Of a DNA stretch of 64,000 nt, positions 36,749-44,701 are shown piece after piece. The stretch comes from an uncultured Parvularculaceae bacterium (lineage in GTDB: Bacteria; Pseudomonadota; Alphaproteobacteria; Caulobacterales; Parvularculaceae): the NCBI GenBank assembly GCA_913055785.1, contig CAJXLJ010000007.1, positions 34,330 to 98,329 on the forward strand, in the 5' to 3' direction. A program made the position numbers and the translations under genes. A model generated the notes under the pieces. It had not been told where the DNA came from. It saw only the letters and a program-made list of their open reading frames with translations, and did no database searches. Numbering within the stretch: position 1 is the first letter of the stretch; every line of letters starts with the position of its first letter.

Positions 36749-37705
36749 GTGAAGAATGCGCTGATCATCCTTGCGGCAATCCTTGCCGCCGTCGCCGCGC
36801 TTGCCGCCGGCTATGTCTACATGGCGTCAAAAGGCGAACCGGCCGATGCGATCGAAGCGAAATATATGGGGCCGCACGACCGCTTCGTTGAAGTCTCCGG
36901 CGCGCGCGTGCGCGTGCGCGAGGAAGGGCCTGCAGACGCGCCGCCCCTCCTACTCCTGCATGGCTTTACCTACAGTCTTGAAACCTGGGACGGCTGGGCG
37001 GCGGTTCTGAAGGATGACTATCGCGTTATCCGATACGATCTTTTGGGGCATGGCCTTACCGGGCCCGATCCGAAGGAGCGCTACGCGCCGGAAGAGCGCG
37101 GCGCGTTCATCGGCGACGTCATGGATGCGCTGAACATTCCGTCTGCGGTGATCGCCGGCAATTCGCTTGGCGGGCTCGCAGCCTGGCGTTTCGCATCAGA
37201 TAATCCCGGCCGCGTCGACGCGCTGATCCTCGTTTCGCCGGGCGCTTATCCCTACAATGGCGTTTCAGACATCCCGGCGGAAATTCCCGCCGCCATGAAG
37301 GCTTACCTGCTCACCGCGCCGGACGCCGGCGTGCGCGCCAGCGCGGCGCTTGTTTATGGCGACGATACAAAAATCACGGACGAACGGGTCGAAACCCTGC
37401 GCGACATGTTGCGCCGTGAAGGCAACGGTCCGGCGATGATCCGGTCGCTTGAAAAATTCACGCTGCCCGATCCGGCCGATGCGCTTGCGCGCATCGCCGC
37501 CCCGACGCTGATCGAATGGGGCGAGGATGACATCATCATTCCGATCGAACAGGGCCGCCGCCTTGTCGATGATATCGATGGCGCGCGCTTGATCACTTAT
37601 CCGGGCGTCGGCCATGCAGCGCAGGAAGAAGCGCCGGCCGAAACCGTCGCCGATGCGATGGCGTTTCTCGCTGCGCTCGACAAAGCGGAAGATAACCAGG
37701 AATGA
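36749..37705 (+). CDS. Membrane-anchored alpha/beta hydrolase
   Basis: A 318-residue protein with an N-terminal hydrophobic helix (KNALIILAAILAAVAALAAG) likely to be a signal anchor, placing the enzyme in the periplasm. The alpha/beta-hydrolase core shows LLLLHGFTYSLETW (oxyanion HGF), YDLLGHGLTGPD, the nucleophile elbow VIAGNSLGGLAAW, LIEWGEDDIIIP (Asp) and GVGHAAQEE (His): a complete triad. I chose GTG 36749 because GGAG lies 7 bases before it; ATG 36731 adds six residues but lacks a ribosome site. Its stop overlaps the permease start (ATGA). It probably cleaves the ligand imported by the receptor. Confidence 0.85.
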   Translation: MKNALIILAAILAAVAALAAGYVYMASKGEPADAIEAKYMGPHDRFVEVSGARVRVREEGPADAPPLLLLHGFTYSLETWDGWAAVLKDDYRVIRYDLLGHGLTGPDPKERYAPEERGAFIGDVMDALNIPSAVIAGNSLGGLAAWRFASDNPGRVDALILVSPGAYPYNGVSDIPAEIPAAMKAYLLTAPDAGVRASAALVYGDDTKITDERVETLRDMLRREGNGPAMIRSLEKFTLPDPADALARIAAPTLIEWGEDDIIIPIEQGRRLVDDIDGARLITYPGVGHAAQEEAPAETVADAMAFLAALDKAEDNQE

Positions 37706-39021
37706 AAGACGGCTCCCCGACCGCGCTTTACCGGGCCTACGTCCTTTTCATTCTGGTCGTCGTTTACACGTTCAACTTCATCGACCGCCAGATCGTCGGC
37801 ATTCTCGCGGTGCCGATCAAGGAGGACCTTGCGCTGACGGATACGCAGCTGAGCCTCATGGGTGGTCTCGCCTTCGCGCTGTTCTACACGTTTCTCGGCA
37901 TTCCCATCGCCTGGCTCGCGGACCGCAAGAGCCGGGTCTGGATCATGACGGTCGCCCTTGCTGTCTGGAGCGCCATGACGGCGGCCTGCGGCCTCGCGCA
38001 GAATTTCGTCCAGCTCTTTCTCGCGCGCCTCGGCGTCGGCGTCGGCGAGGCGGGGGGCGTCGCGCCCGCCTATTCGCTGATCTCCGATTATTTCCCGCCG
38101 AACCAGCGCGCCCGCGCCTTGAGCCTTTATTCCTTCGGCATCCCGATCGGTTCGGCGCTCGGCATTCTGCTGGGCGGCGTTTTGACCAGCTATCTCGACT
38201 GGCGCACGGCGTTCATCATTGTCGGCGTCGCCGGCCTCGCCATCGCGCCGGTGTTTCGCCTCACCATGCGCGAGCCGAAGCGCGGCGGGCTTGACGGCGA
38301 CGGCGCCGTGACGACCCCGGCGCCGATTGCGGAGGTTGCGCGCGAATTGATCCGCAAGCCGAGCTTCTGGGGCCTGTCGCTGGGCGCCGCCAGTTCCTCG
38401 ATGATGGGCTACGGCCTCATCTTCTGGCTGCCGTCCTTCTTCGTCAGGAGTTTCGGCGAAGACCTGCCGGGTTTCTTCTCCTGGATGCCGGATTTCCTGA
38501 TTCCGGAGAACGCCGGGCCGCTGCTCTTCGCATCTTATTTCTACGCGACCGTGCTTTTTATCGGCGGCATCGCCGGCATTTGGTTCGGGGGCGCCATGGC
38601 GGATCGCTACGGGCCCGACCGCAAGGCGGCCTATGCGCTGGTTCCGGCCGGCGCCTTTATCCTGACATTGCCGTTTTTCGTGGCCGGCGTTCTCGCGCCG
38701 AACCTCAACATCGCGTTCTTCGCCTTTCTCGTCTTGCAGGCGCTGAGCCTTGTCTGGCTGGGGCCTGTCATTTCAGCTTTCCAGCATCTCGTGCAGCCGA
38801 ATATGCGTGCGACCGCGTCGGCGATCTTTCTGTTCATCAACAATCTGATCGGAATCGGCCTCGGCAATCTCGTGATCGGCGCGATTTCAGATAGTCTCGC
38901 CGCGCAATATGGCGACGAATCCCTGCGCTATGCGATCCTTTCGGGCTCGGTCCTTTATCTCGTCGCGGCGGCGCTCTTCATCGTCACCGCGCCGCGCCTC
39001 AAGCGCGACTGGGCGACATAG
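37702..39021 (+). CDS. Spinster-type MFS transporter
   Basis: A 439-residue, 12-helix major facilitator protein. The N-terminal half shows NFIDRQIVGILAVPIKEDL, the cytoplasmic motif A-like loop WLADRKSRVW and RLGVGVGEAGGVAPAYSLI, wording typical of bacterial homologues of the eukaryotic spinster lipid transporters; the second half repeats motif A as GAMADRYGPDRK. It probably imports the product released by the overlapping hydrolase, although export cannot be excluded. Start overlaps the hydrolase stop by 4 bases. Confidence 0.88.
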   Translation: MKDGSPTALYRAYVLFILVVVYTFNFIDRQIVGILAVPIKEDLALTDTQLSLMGGLAFALFYTFLGIPIAWLADRKSRVWIMTVALAVWSAMTAACGLAQNFVQLFLARLGVGVGEAGGVAPAYSLISDYFPPNQRARALSLYSFGIPIGSALGILLGGVLTSYLDWRTAFIIVGVAGLAIAPVFRLTMREPKRGGLDGDGAVTTPAPIAEVARELIRKPSFWGLSLGAASSSMMGYGLIFWLPSFFVRSFGEDLPGFFSWMPDFLIPENAGPLLFASYFYATVLFIGGIAGIWFGGAMADRYGPDRKAAYALVPAGAFILTLPFFVAGVLAPNLNIAFFAFLVLQALSLVWLGPVISAFQHLVQPNMRATASAIFLFINNLIGIGLGNLVIGAISDSLAAQYGDESLRYAILSGSVLYLVAAALFIVTAPRLKRDWAT

Positions 39022-39173
39022 CGAAGCGTCCACCGCGCGTTTCAGGTTGAGTAAAGGCGCGGGCTGTGATCCTCTTCCGTCCGGGCCGGATTCGAACACA
39101 AAACTCCTGCTTGCACTGTATGCGATAGGCGCCGCCGGGCTTCGGTGGCGCCGTGATCCCGCAAGGAAGGCGC

Positions 39174-39944
39174 ATGGGCTTCAAAGACTTTTATACGCGC
39201 ATTGTAAACCGTTTTTCCGATGCGCCGGACAGGTTTGAGCTCACTGTTAAAGAGGTTTATACGGCGATTTTGCCGAAAGGCGCCACGGCGTTCGATCTGG
39301 GGGCGCACAAGGGCAAGCACACATTGCCGCTCGCCGAAGCAGTGGGGCCGACGGGTTGCGTTTACGCCTTTGAGCCGATCTATGAAAAGTTCAGGATCCT
39401 GATTGACAATATCGAAGCCGCCGGCCTGACCCAGGTGCGCTCGTTCAACGTATGCTGCTTTAACGAGAACAAGATTGTCAGCTTCACCTATCTGCCGACT
39501 GATCCAGGTAAATCGTCAATCCACATTCGCAAATCCCTTGAAGGGGAAGAGGTCGAAAAGGTCGATCAGGCCTGCCTTGCGATCCGGCTCGATGATTTCA
39601 TCGATGCGGCGGTCAGGCCGGCGTTCATGAAGATCGATATCGAAGGCGCCGAACTGGCGGCGCTCGAGGGCGCCCGCGCGCTGATCGAACGCGCGAGACC
39701 TGTTTTGCATCTCGAGATTGGCGGCCCGACGCTGAAGGCGTTCGGCGCGCGCCCGGCGGATCTTTATGCGTATCTCAAGGATGCGTCCTACGATCTTGTC
39801 GATATCCTCGGGAATCCGCTTCCCGCGCTGGACGCGTATCTTGAGTCCGTGAACACGGCGGGCGTTTACGACTACATTGCAATCCCGGAAAACGACGCAC
39901 GCGCCGCCGCGGTGTCGCGCGCATGCGCGCGGATGTGGGCGTGA
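39174..39944 (+). CDS. FkbM-family methyltransferase
   Basis: A 256-residue SAM-dependent methyltransferase of the FkbM type. The SAM-binding motif AFDLGAHKGKHTLPLAEAVG is read as DLGAHKGKHT at about residue 45, followed by VYAFEPIYEKF, and the FkbM hallmark FMKIDIEGAELAALEGA precedes a HLEIGG strand. FkbM enzymes O-methylate sugars or polyketides; the target here is unknown. ATG 39174 follows AAGGAAGG; an in-frame GTG at 39153 is less likely. It is 152 bases from the permease gene and may be independent of that cassette. Confidence 0.87.
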   Translation: MGFKDFYTRIVNRFSDAPDRFELTVKEVYTAILPKGATAFDLGAHKGKHTLPLAEAVGPTGCVYAFEPIYEKFRILIDNIEAAGLTQVRSFNVCCFNENKIVSFTYLPTDPGKSSIHIRKSLEGEEVEKVDQACLAIRLDDFIDAAVRPAFMKIDIEGAELAALEGARALIERARPVLHLEIGGPTLKAFGARPADLYAYLKDASYDLVDILGNPLPALDAYLESVNTAGVYDYIAIPENDARAAAVSRACARMWA

Positions 39945-40037
39945 GGCCGGTTTTTATCCGCTTGCGATTCTGGAGAAGTTTTTAACGCCAAGGCGCGAAA
40001 TGCATTGGCTTAATGTTTTAAATACGCCGAAATAAAA

Positions 40038-40112
<75 letters not shown>

Positions 40113-40205
40113 TCCGGGAACTGGCGGCGCGGCCGGTTCCAACAGGAAGGGCCGGTCTCTAGCGTCTAATTTTCGATGTGGCAAGTCTCGCCTGCGAAGC
40201 AATCG

Positions 40206-40565
40206 TCAGGCTGCGACCACCCGGTCGACCTCGCGCACGAGATCTTTCAGATGGAACGGTTTGGAGAGGACCTTCGCGTCTTCCGGCGCCTGGTTGGCGG
40301 CGTTGAGGGCGACCGCGGCGAAACCGGTGATGAACATGATGTTCATTTCCGGGTCGATTTCCGCGGCGCGGCGGGCGAGTTCGATCCCGTCCATCACCGG
40401 CATCACGATATCGGTCAGCAGAAGGTCGAATTCGCGAAGCTGCAGCTCGGTCAGGGCCTCGTCCCCCTGGCTGGCGTCGACGACCGTATGGCCCGCTCTT
40501 TCCAGCGCCTTTTTCAGGAAACGCCGCATGGAGTCGTCGTCTTCAGCCAGTAATATCGCCGCCAT
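40206..40565 (-). CDS. cpdR: Single-domain response regulator CpdR
   Basis: A 119-residue receiver domain without an output domain. Phospho-acceptor Asp52 is in LLLTDIVMPVMDGIELA, the acidic pocket is ILLAEDDDSM and the conserved Lys is in VLSKPFHLKDLV; the IMFITGFAAVALN stretch is characteristic of CpdR. In Caulobacter, unphosphorylated CpdR brings the ClpXP protease to the pole and allows degradation of CtrA and PdeA, linking phosphorelay state with cell-cycle proteolysis. Next to tRNA-Val and divergent from N-formylglutamate amidohydrolase. A near-consensus CtrA site lies upstream (40613-40627). Confidence 0.92.
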   Translation of the reverse strand: MAAILLAEDDDSMRRFLKKALERAGHTVVDASQGDEALTELQLREFDLLLTDIVMPVMDGIELARRAAEIDPEMNIMFITGFAAVALNAANQAPEDAKVLSKPFHLKDLVREVDRVVAA

Positions 40566-40612
40566 TGAACTTCCGCCCTATCTTTGCTCGATCGACCTGT
40601 CCGGGTTTGGGA

Positions 40613-40627
40613 TTAAGGAACGCTAAA
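40613..40627 (-). promoter_or_regulatory. Candidate CtrA-binding site upstream of cpdR
   Basis: On the minus strand the bases read TTTA-GCGTTCC-TTAA, one mismatch from the CtrA consensus TTAA-N7-TTAA with correct spacing, 48 bases before the cpdR start. Such sites can occur by chance, hence the low confidence. Confidence 0.35.
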
Positions 40628-40776
40628 CCCGGCCTCGCGATAAGCGTATTGCAAGTTCCGCTCCGGCGTCCGGGGGCGGAATTTTGCGCCCTTCGGCCTT
40701 AACGTCACCGGCAACTTCACGCTAACATGCCCCAAGTCGTATCATTTTCAAGCCTCGAAAGGGCCCTCTCGCCAGG

Positions 40777-41682
40777 ATGGAAAAGTTAACGAAAATGCAG
40801 GGCGCGGAACCGGTCCCGAATGCAATCGAGGTGATTGCGCCGGAGGCGATTTCCTCGCCCGTGGTGTTCGCCTCTCCCCATTCGGGCCGCGACTATCCGA
40901 CCGATCTGCTTCGCAAATCCCGGCTCGACCGGCACGGGCTGCGCCAGTCCGAGGATTGCTATGTGGACCTGATGTTCGATGAGTCGCCGCGTTTTGGGGC
41001 GCCGCTCCTGCGGGCGCTGTTTCCCCGCGCCTATGTGGACGTCAACCGCGCCCGCGACGAGCTCGATCCGCGGATGTTCGCCGACAATCTGCCGAAATCG
41101 GCGGACAGCCGCTCAAGCCGCGTGATCGCCGGCCTCGGGGTCATTCCGCGGATTGTCGCCGACGGCCAGGATATCTACGCCAAAAAGCTCTATTACGCCG
41201 ACGCCAGCCGGCGCATCGGCGAATGTTACGATCCTTACCACCAGGCGCTGGCCGGGCTGATCGAGGCCGCGCGGAAACAGTTTGGTTGCGCTGTGGTGAT
41301 CGACTGCCATTCCATGCCGTCGGCTGGCGGCGCGCCGTTCCGCAGCGGCGAGGCGCAGATCGACTTCGTGCTCGGCGACCGCTTCGGGTCTTCCTGCGCG
41401 CCGTTTGTGACCGAAGTCGTTGAAGACACGCTTGTCGGCCTCGGATACGAAGTGGCGCGCAACGCCCCTTATGCGGGCGGTTATGTTGCGGCCTCCTATG
41501 GCCGGCCGGCCAAGGGCGTCCACGTGCTACAGGTTGAGATCAACCGCGCGCTCTACCTTGACGAGAAACGTATTGCTCGCACGGAAGGGTTTGAAGCCCT
41601 GAGGCGTTCCATGGTGACCATGATCGAGGCGATTACGAAACTGCGCTCCGACGATCTCTGGCTGGCGCAGGCGGCGGAATGA
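40777..41682 (+). CDS. N-formylglutamate amidohydrolase
   Basis: A 301-residue metal-dependent hydrolase that releases glutamate and formate from N-formylglutamate, the last step of one histidine-degradation route. Motifs: VVFASPHSGRDYP with the metal-binding His, PRAYVDVNRARDELDPRMF, VVIDCHSMPS (second metal site) and the C-terminal VLQVEINRALYLDE. The other hut genes are not in the window, so the enzyme may act on N-formyl amino acids in general. ATG 40777 follows CCAGGA. Downstream, in the opposite orientation, is the mmgR-like small RNA. Confidence 0.9.
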   Translation: MEKLTKMQGAEPVPNAIEVIAPEAISSPVVFASPHSGRDYPTDLLRKSRLDRHGLRQSEDCYVDLMFDESPRFGAPLLRALFPRAYVDVNRARDELDPRMFADNLPKSADSRSSRVIAGLGVIPRIVADGQDIYAKKLYYADASRRIGECYDPYHQALAGLIEAARKQFGCAVVIDCHSMPSAGGAPFRSGEAQIDFVLGDRFGSSCAPFVTEVVEDTLVGLGYEVARNAPYAGGYVAASYGRPAKGVHVLQVEINRALYLDEKRIARTEGFEALRRSMVTMIEAITKLRSDDLWLAQAAE

Positions 41683-41695
41683 CGCAATTGCTAAT

Positions 41696-41778
41696 AAAAA
41701 AGACCGCGGGGAAAACCCCGCGGTCAAGTATATAGGGAGGAAACGCCCAAAAAATGGGCACGACGGGCTGGCCGTCGC
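41696..41778 (-). ncRNA. mmgR: Small regulatory RNA of the mmgR/suhB (alpha-r8) type
   Basis: An 83-nt transcript predicted on the minus strand between two plus-strand genes. From its 5' end: hairpin CGACGG-CCAGC-CCGTCG (41777-41761), hairpin GCCCA-TTTTT-TGGGC (41759-41745), a single-stranded stretch with TTTCCTCCCT (41743-41734), which is complementary to Shine-Dalgarno sequences, and a terminator GACCGCGGGG-TTTT-CCCCGCGGTC followed by T6 (41725-41696). As I recall, the decamer UUUCCUCCCU between stem-loops is the hallmark of the alpha-r8 family, whose S. meliloti member MmgR limits polyhydroxybutyrate accumulation. Promoter elements are in place at 41785-41813. The family call rests on motif and architecture, not on a covariance search. 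Confidence 0.78.
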
Positions 41779-41784
41779 AAGAAA

Positions 41785-41813
41785 AGAATAAGGGGCGGAA
41801 TTTTGCATTGCAA
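41785..41813 (-). promoter_or_regulatory. Sigma-70-type promoter of the mmgR-like small RNA
   Basis: On the minus strand, -35 TTGCAA (41813-41808), a 17-base spacer, and -10 TATTCT (41790-41785) place the start about 7 bases on, at 41778, exactly at the first base pair of the 5' hairpin. Confidence 0.6.
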
Positions 41814-41928
41814 TATATTTTTGCAGCGCAATAACAGTAGAATTTCTACGGACCGGTTAAGAGGAATTGTAAAGCCAGGGGGGCTCGTTTAGGGCACACC
41901 TCTCGCCACGCTATTGCAGAAAGACGCC

Positions 41929-43107
41929 ATGAAAGACCGCAAATCTCAGGATGCGCCTGAGCGTAAAAAGAGCGCCTTGCGCCGCCTTGGGTCGGGGGTC
42001 GGCCGGCTCACCCGGGCCAAGCCCCGTTTCGACATGCCGTCGGTCGATGGCGGCCTCAAGGTGGTGATCTGCACCGACGCCTGGAAGCCGCAGCTCAACG
42101 GCGTCGTCAGGACCCTTGATACGCTGGGCGAGATCCTGACCAGCTTCGGCAATGAGGTGCTTTACATCACCCCCAACGATTTCAAATCGGTGCCGCTGCC
42201 GTCCTACCCGGAAATCCGTCTGTCGCTGATGCCGAATCGCAAGGTCGCCAAAGCGCTCAACGAGTTTCAGCCCGATGCGATTCACATCGCCACTGAAGGA
42301 CCGATCGGCCGCGCCGCGCGCCGGTTCTGCAAGCGCCGCGGTTATCCGTTCACCACGAGCTTTCACACCCGCTTTCCGGAATACGCCAATGAGCGCTGGA
42401 AGATCCCGACGAGCTGGGGCTATGCGGTCCTGAAAGACTTTCACAAGGACGGCGAGACCATGATGGTGGCGACGCCGGGTCTGATGGAAGAACTCGAAGA
42501 GCGCGGGTTTAACAGGATGAAACTGTGGACCCGCGGGGTCGACCTTGAACAGTTCAAGCTTGGCGACCGAACCCCGTTCGACAAATATGAACGCCCGGTC
42601 TTTCTTTATGTCGGCCGGCTGGCGGTCGAGAAAAGCATCGAGGATTTCCTTGAGTGCGACTTGCCGGGGACGAAAGTCGTCGTCGGCGAGGGGCCGCAGC
42701 GCGAAGAGCTCGAAGAGAAATACCCCGAAGCGATCTTCACCGGGCCGAAATACGGAGACGAGCTGACACAGCATTATCAGGCTGCTGACGTTTTCGTCTT
42801 TCCTTCGCGCACCGACACGTTCGGACTGGTTAATGTTGAAGCGCTCGCCTGCGGCGTGCCGGTGGCCGCCTATCCGGTGCGCGGACCGCTCGAAATTCTC
42901 GACGGCGCGCCGGCGGGCTGCGGCTCGATGGACGAGAGCCTCCAGAAGGCATGCCTGACCGCGTATGAAAACCGCGATCCCGAGGCCTGCCGCAAATGGG
43001 CGGAGAACTTTTCCTGGGAGGCGGCCTCGCGCCAGTTCATCGCCAATCTCGAAACCCCGGGCTTTGACGAGGAATTCTGGCTGCGCTCGGCGAAAATGAT
43101 GGACTAG
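41929..43107 (+). CDS. Glycosyltransferase, GT4 family (mannosyltransferase-like)
   Basis: A 392-residue GT-B glycosyltransferase. The acceptor-side domain begins KVVICTDAWKPQLNGVVRTL with the GVV loop of GT4 enzymes such as PimB and alpha-mannosyltransferases, then FHTRFPEYANERW. The donor domain has LYVGRLAVEKSIEDFL, VGEGPQREELE and DVFVFPSRTDTFGLVNVEALACGVPVAAYPV (shown by its EX7E core TFGLVNVEALACG). Such enzymes often add mannose or glucose to diacylglycerol or lipid carriers. ATG 41929 follows GAAAGA; TTG 41914 is possible. Monocistronic. Confidence 0.88.
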   Translation: MKDRKSQDAPERKKSALRRLGSGVGRLTRAKPRFDMPSVDGGLKVVICTDAWKPQLNGVVRTLDTLGEILTSFGNEVLYITPNDFKSVPLPSYPEIRLSLMPNRKVAKALNEFQPDAIHIATEGPIGRAARRFCKRRGYPFTTSFHTRFPEYANERWKIPTSWGYAVLKDFHKDGETMMVATPGLMEELEERGFNRMKLWTRGVDLEQFKLGDRTPFDKYERPVFLYVGRLAVEKSIEDFLECDLPGTKVVVGEGPQREELEEKYPEAIFTGPKYGDELTQHYQAADVFVFPSRTDTFGLVNVEALACGVPVAAYPVRGPLEILDGAPAGCGSMDESLQKACLTAYENRDPEACRKWAENFSWEAASRQFIANLETPGFDEEFWLRSAKMMD

Positions 43108-43370
43108 TCCCGCGCCTGTTTCAAACCAGTACAGTTCCAGAATTTGCACCGGCCTTCGTGAGCGCGCCGCCGCAATCGTTAGGTAAACGCGCAGCCGCCG
43201 TCAGGCGCTCGGCTTTTCGATTCAACCAGAGATTACGCGGCTTTGTCCCGCATAAGGCGAGCGCGCGCGCCGCGCTTCGCCGGACCGGCACGGCGCTTGC
43301 GTTTTGATCCTCCGAAATCCGCATCGGCCTTCGCGGCGCGAGCGCGGTTGCGTTTTTGAGGAGCTTAAAG
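43108..43370. other. 263-base intergenic region
   Basis: GC-rich stretch between the glycosyltransferase and the XRE regulator. I see no convincing gene; a 67-codon minus-strand frame at 43121-43324 lacks a ribosome site. ATCCTCC at about 43308 is complementary to the GAGGAG ribosome site of the regulator at 43358 and could pair with it. Confidence 0.4.
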
Positions 43371-43763
43371 ATGCCGCATCCGGTTGATATTCATGTAGGC
43401 CGCCGCCTGAGGGCGCGCCGCCGTCTGCTCGGTCTTACTCAGGAGACCCTCGCCAAGGCGGTCGATATCCGGTTCCAGCAGATTCAGAAATATGAAAGCG
43501 GCGCCAACCGCATTTCCGCCTCGCGCCTTTGGTCGCTGGCGAAAGCGGTCGATGTGCCGGTCTCCTATTTCTTCGACGGCATGAACGGCCATGAACCTGT
43601 CTCCGAATATGAGGTGCATGGCGAATACGGTTTTGCGGAAGCCCCCGCCGCCGAGTTGCTGGACGACAAGGAGACGATCGATCTTGTGCGTTACTACTAC
43701 CAGCTCAACAAAGAGCCGCGCCGCCGGCTTCTCGATCTCGCAAAGGCGATGTCGAGCGAATAG
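43371..43763 (+). CDS. XRE-family helix-turn-helix transcriptional regulator
   Basis: A 130-residue regulator: a Cro/CI helix-turn-helix (about 8-65: VGRRLRARRRLLGLTQETLA and FQQIQKYESGANRISASRLW as its two halves) followed by VPVSYFFDG, typical of a widespread alphaproteobacterial subgroup, and a C-terminal acidic/basic helical tail (DLVRYYYQLNKEPRRRLLDLAKAM). ATG 43371 has GAGGAG 7 bases upstream. Targets unknown. Confidence 0.87.
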   Translation: MPHPVDIHVGRRLRARRRLLGLTQETLAKAVDIRFQQIQKYESGANRISASRLWSLAKAVDVPVSYFFDGMNGHEPVSEYEVHGEYGFAEAPAAELLDDKETIDLVRYYYQLNKEPRRRLLDLAKAMSSE

Positions 43764-43842
43764 CAGAAGACGGAAGGTCCCTCCCACTCTTCTCCTCTTC
43801 TGACTTGCACCACGCCGCGGCGGTCTTCATGATCGCCGCGGC

Positions 43843-44655
43843 ATGGTTTTTAACGATCAGGAAATCGCCGGTTTCGCCGGCTTCGCCGAGCGCTTGCGCG
43901 ATGCGGCGCGCGGCGAGACGCTGCCGCGTTTCCGTGCGGGCGCGGCGGTCGTCAACAAGAACGAAGCGGCGTTCGACCCTGTCACCGAAGCCGACCGGGA
44001 GGCCGAGCGTGCGATGCGCGCGCTGATCGAAGAGGCGTTTCCCGATCATGGGATTGTGGGCGAGGAATTCGGCGTCAGGGAAGGGAAGGGCCCATGGCGG
44101 TGGGTGCTCGATCCGGTCGACGGGACCCGCGCCTTTGTCTGCGGCGCGCCGACCTGGACGACGCTGATCGCGCTCGAACATGAAGGACGGCCGGTTCTCG
44201 GGATCATTGATCAACCCTATTCGGACGACTGCCTTGTCGGGTTTGGCGGCGAGACCCGATTCCATCGCGGCGGCGTGGCGCGCGCATGTCGGGCGAGCGG
44301 CGTGGCGGCGCTCGCAGAGGCGCGGCTCTCGACCACCGATCCATCGCCTAACGCCTATTTCGACGCCGCCGCCGCGGCGGCGTTTGCGCGGCTTGCCGAA
44401 GAAACGCGCGTCAGCCGCTACAGTATGGACGCTTACGCCTACGGACTTCTCGCTGCGGGCGAGCTTGATCTCATTGTCGAGACGAAGCTCCAGCATCACG
44501 ACTATGCGGCGCTCGTTCCGGTGATCGAAAACGCCGGCGGCGTGATCACCAACTGGAAGGGCGAGCCGGTGGGATCGGACACGCGCGGGGAAACCCTTGC
44601 GGCGGCGACGCCAGCATTGCATGAAGCGGCGATGAAAGTGCTTGCTGGCGCTTGA
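43843..44655 (+). CDS. Inositol-monophosphatase-family phosphatase, probably histidinol-phosphatase
   Basis: A 270-residue Mg-dependent phosphatase of the IMPase/FIG superfamily. Metal site residues are in FDPVTEADREAERAM, GIVGEEFG (Glu), WVLDPVDGTRAFVCGAPTWTTLIAL (read DPVDGTRAF) and the final HHDYAALVPVIENAGG. The RAFVCG/WTTLIAL wording resembles HisN-type histidinol phosphatases of actinobacteria and alphaproteobacteria more than SuhB; a second family member at 47949-48737 is the SuhB-like one. No his gene is adjacent. A GAAA-loop hairpin repeat lies just past its stop. Confidence 0.85.
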   Translation: MVFNDQEIAGFAGFAERLRDAARGETLPRFRAGAAVVNKNEAAFDPVTEADREAERAMRALIEEAFPDHGIVGEEFGVREGKGPWRWVLDPVDGTRAFVCGAPTWTTLIALEHEGRPVLGIIDQPYSDDCLVGFGGETRFHRGGVARACRASGVAALAEARLSTTDPSPNAYFDAAAAAAFARLAEETRVSRYSMDAYAYGLLAAGELDLIVETKLQHHDYAALVPVIENAGGVITNWKGEPVGSDTRGETLAAATPALHEAAMKVLAGA

Positions 44656-44662
44656 CTGTTAG

Positions 44663-44694
44663 CCGCTCATTCCGGCGAAAGCCGGGATGAGCGG
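44663..44694. repeat. Palindromic REP-like element, family A (single unit)
   Basis: A hairpin CCGCTCAT-TCCGGC-GAAA-GCCGGG-ATGAGCGG with a GAAA tetraloop and 13 of 14 pairs, between two convergent genes. It shares CGCTCATTCC and the GAAAGC core with the paired element at 58255-58329. It could also act as a terminator for either gene, but no T-run follows. Confidence 0.75.
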
Positions 44695-44701
44695 AAGAAG
44701 A

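Noticed and set aside
41911..43149. A 412-codon minus-strand open frame
   Set aside because: Antisense to the glycosyltransferase, which shows all GT4 motifs.
43121..43324. A 67-codon minus-strand frame in an intergenic region
   Set aside because: No ribosome site and no signal or fold pattern; GC-rich noise is the simpler explanation.
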